From: Gemmatimonadota bacterium
Lineage (GTDB): Bacteria > Gemmatimonadota > Gemmatimonadetes > JACCXV01 > JAHWKZ01
Reading direction: 5' to 3'
NCBI GenBank assembly: GCA_030641505.1
Contig: DAOWHI010000096.1
Coordinates: 1 to 5,889 of the forward strand
Length of the DNA stretch: 5,889 bases
The position numbers and the translations under genes were made by a program. The notes beneath the pieces are model-generated. The model was not told the DNA's origin, ran no database searches, and saw only the letters and a program-made list of their open reading frames with translations. Of the stretch, positions 4,974 through 5,889 are shown one piece after another. Positions within the stretch are counted from its first letter, which is position 1, and the number at the start of each line of letters is the position of its first letter.

Positions 4974-5889
4974 GCCTTGACGCGCTCGAACGCCGGATCA
5001 TTCAGCACCTCGGCGAGCACGCGAAGCGACCGCTCAAGCTAAAGGAGATCGCTCGCGGACTTGGGGTCGGGGATGAGGGATATCAAGGGCTCAAGACGGA
5101 GCTCGTTCGGTTGACCGACGAAGGCTCGATCTACCGGATCAAAGGCCAGCGGTACGCGTTACCCGAGCAGATCAACCTTGTGGTCGGTCGCCTCGATGGC
5201 ACTCGCGGCGGAGCCGGGTTCGTGGTCCCGGAGCGACGCATGCCCGGCACCGATATCTTCGTGCCGTCCCACCGGCTGGCCGGGGCGCGACACGGCGATC
5301 GCGTCGTGGCCCGGACCGAGCACCGCCGACGGGAAGGCAATCCCGAGGGTCAAGTGATCCGCGTCCTAGAGCGCGCGAGGACCCAGGTCGTCGGGACGCT
5401 TCAGCATGGGAAACACTTCGGTTTTGTTCGCCCCGACAACCCCCGCCTCCGGTTCGACGTGTTCGTGGCTGGGGAGCACCTGCAAGACGCCGGCGAGGGA
5501 CAAAAGGTCGTCGCTACGATCGACGATTGGGGCGACGGAAAGAAGAGTCCCGAGGGCCGGATCACCGAAGTGTTGGGCGATGCCGACACTCCGGGGGTCG
5601 ACATCCTATCGATCATCATGGGGCACGGGCTCGATACCGAGTTTCCCGCTGATGTTGAGTCTGCCGCCACGGAAATCACCGTCGACCTGGAGCTCGAAGC
5701 CGGCCGGCGGCTCGACCTGCGGGATAGAGCCGCGTTCACGATCGACCCGGCGGACGCCAAGGATTTTGACGATGCGCTATCGATTCGGCGTCTCGATGAC
5801 GATCTGTATGAGGTGGGGGTCCACATCGCGGATGTGAGCCACTTCGTGGCAATGGACAGCGACATCGACGAGGAGGCGTACGAGCGCGC
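4970..5889 (+). CDS. rnr: Ribonuclease R, N-terminal part (cut by window edge)
   Basis: 306 codons are present; the gene continues past the right edge (full proteins are about 700-800 residues). RNase R is a processive 3'-5' exoribonuclease that degrades structured RNA and defective rRNA. Residues 1-65 are the winged-helix RNA-binding domain. Two cold-shock-type beta-barrels follow, at about 68-135 ('GAGFVVPE', 'TDIFVP') and 137-205 ('HFGFVRPDNPR', 'DVFV'). The RNB catalytic domain opens at about 238. Its metal-binding aspartates are visible as D259, D265, D267 and D268 ('DPADAKDFDDA'), with 'HIADVSHFV' at 285-293. The only plausible in-frame start after the upstream stop is TTG 4970, which overlaps the Trm112 stop as TTGA. 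There is no clear Shine-Dalgarno, so translation probably depends on ribosomes finishing the upstream gene. Confidence 0.95.
   Translation, partial: MSLDALERRIIQHLGEHAKRPLKLKEIARGLGVGDEGYQGLKTELVRLTDEGSIYRIKGQRYALPEQINLVVGRLDGTRGGAGFVVPERRMPGTDIFVPSHRLAGARHGDRVVARTEHRRREGNPEGQVIRVLERARTQVVGTLQHGKHFGFVRPDNPRLRFDVFVAGEHLQDAGEGQKVVATIDDWGDGKKSPEGRITEVLGDADTPGVDILSIIMGHGLDTEFPADVESAATEITVDLELEAGRRLDLRDRAAFTIDPADAKDFDDALSIRRLDDDLYEVGVHIADVSHFVAMDSDIDEEAYER

Overview
The window is GC-rich bacterial chromosome. Standard housekeeping genes occupy its right half, and a mobile-element boundary sits at its extreme left. The lineage cannot be fixed from sequence alone. High GC, GTG/TTG starts and an era–Trm112–rnr cluster would suit a deltaproteobacterial or myxobacterial-type genome, but this is a weak inference.

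Left edge (1-345). Bases 80-124 are the 3' half of a tRNA-Lys(CUU): anticodon loop, 3' anticodon strand, variable loop, T arm, acceptor 3' strand and encoded CCA. No 5' half precedes it. This is the scar left when an integrative element enters a tRNA gene through the anticodon loop. The tRNA orientation puts the element to the left, so 1-79 (32 of 79 bases G/C) would be its last bases and 125 onward the original chromosome. The element end carries a perfect tandem 10-bp repeat, a small hairpin and an 8-bp palindrome. No gene is visible before 346.

Secreted pair (+, 346-1813). A putative lipoprotein with a calcium-loop motif and a Vps62/DUF946-like 'GDWEH' domain is followed after 31 nt by a small secreted or membrane protein with two glycine-zipper helices. 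The tail of the second gene runs 109 nt antisense into the end of the next gene.

Minus-strand operon (3787 to 1705). In transcription order it holds an exported protein of unknown function, a three-helix membrane protein joined to it by an ATGA stop/start overlap, and, 11 nt later, a divergent Fpg/Nei-family DNA glycosylase. The glycosylase keeps its catalytic P2, E3, K57 and zinc finger but has changed DNA-intercalating residues.

Plus-strand ribosome-maintenance operon (3858 to the right edge). era (GTPase for 30S assembly), a 55-residue Trm112-family zinc protein and rnr (RNase R, cut by the window edge) follow one another. rnr appears to start at a TTG that overlaps the Trm112 stop codon. 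The two operons diverge from a compact region holding a perfect 12-bp palindrome. I see no clearly new defence or mobile system inside the window. The main leads are the element boundary, the unusual Fpg with its two partner genes, and the era–Trm112–rnr arrangement.
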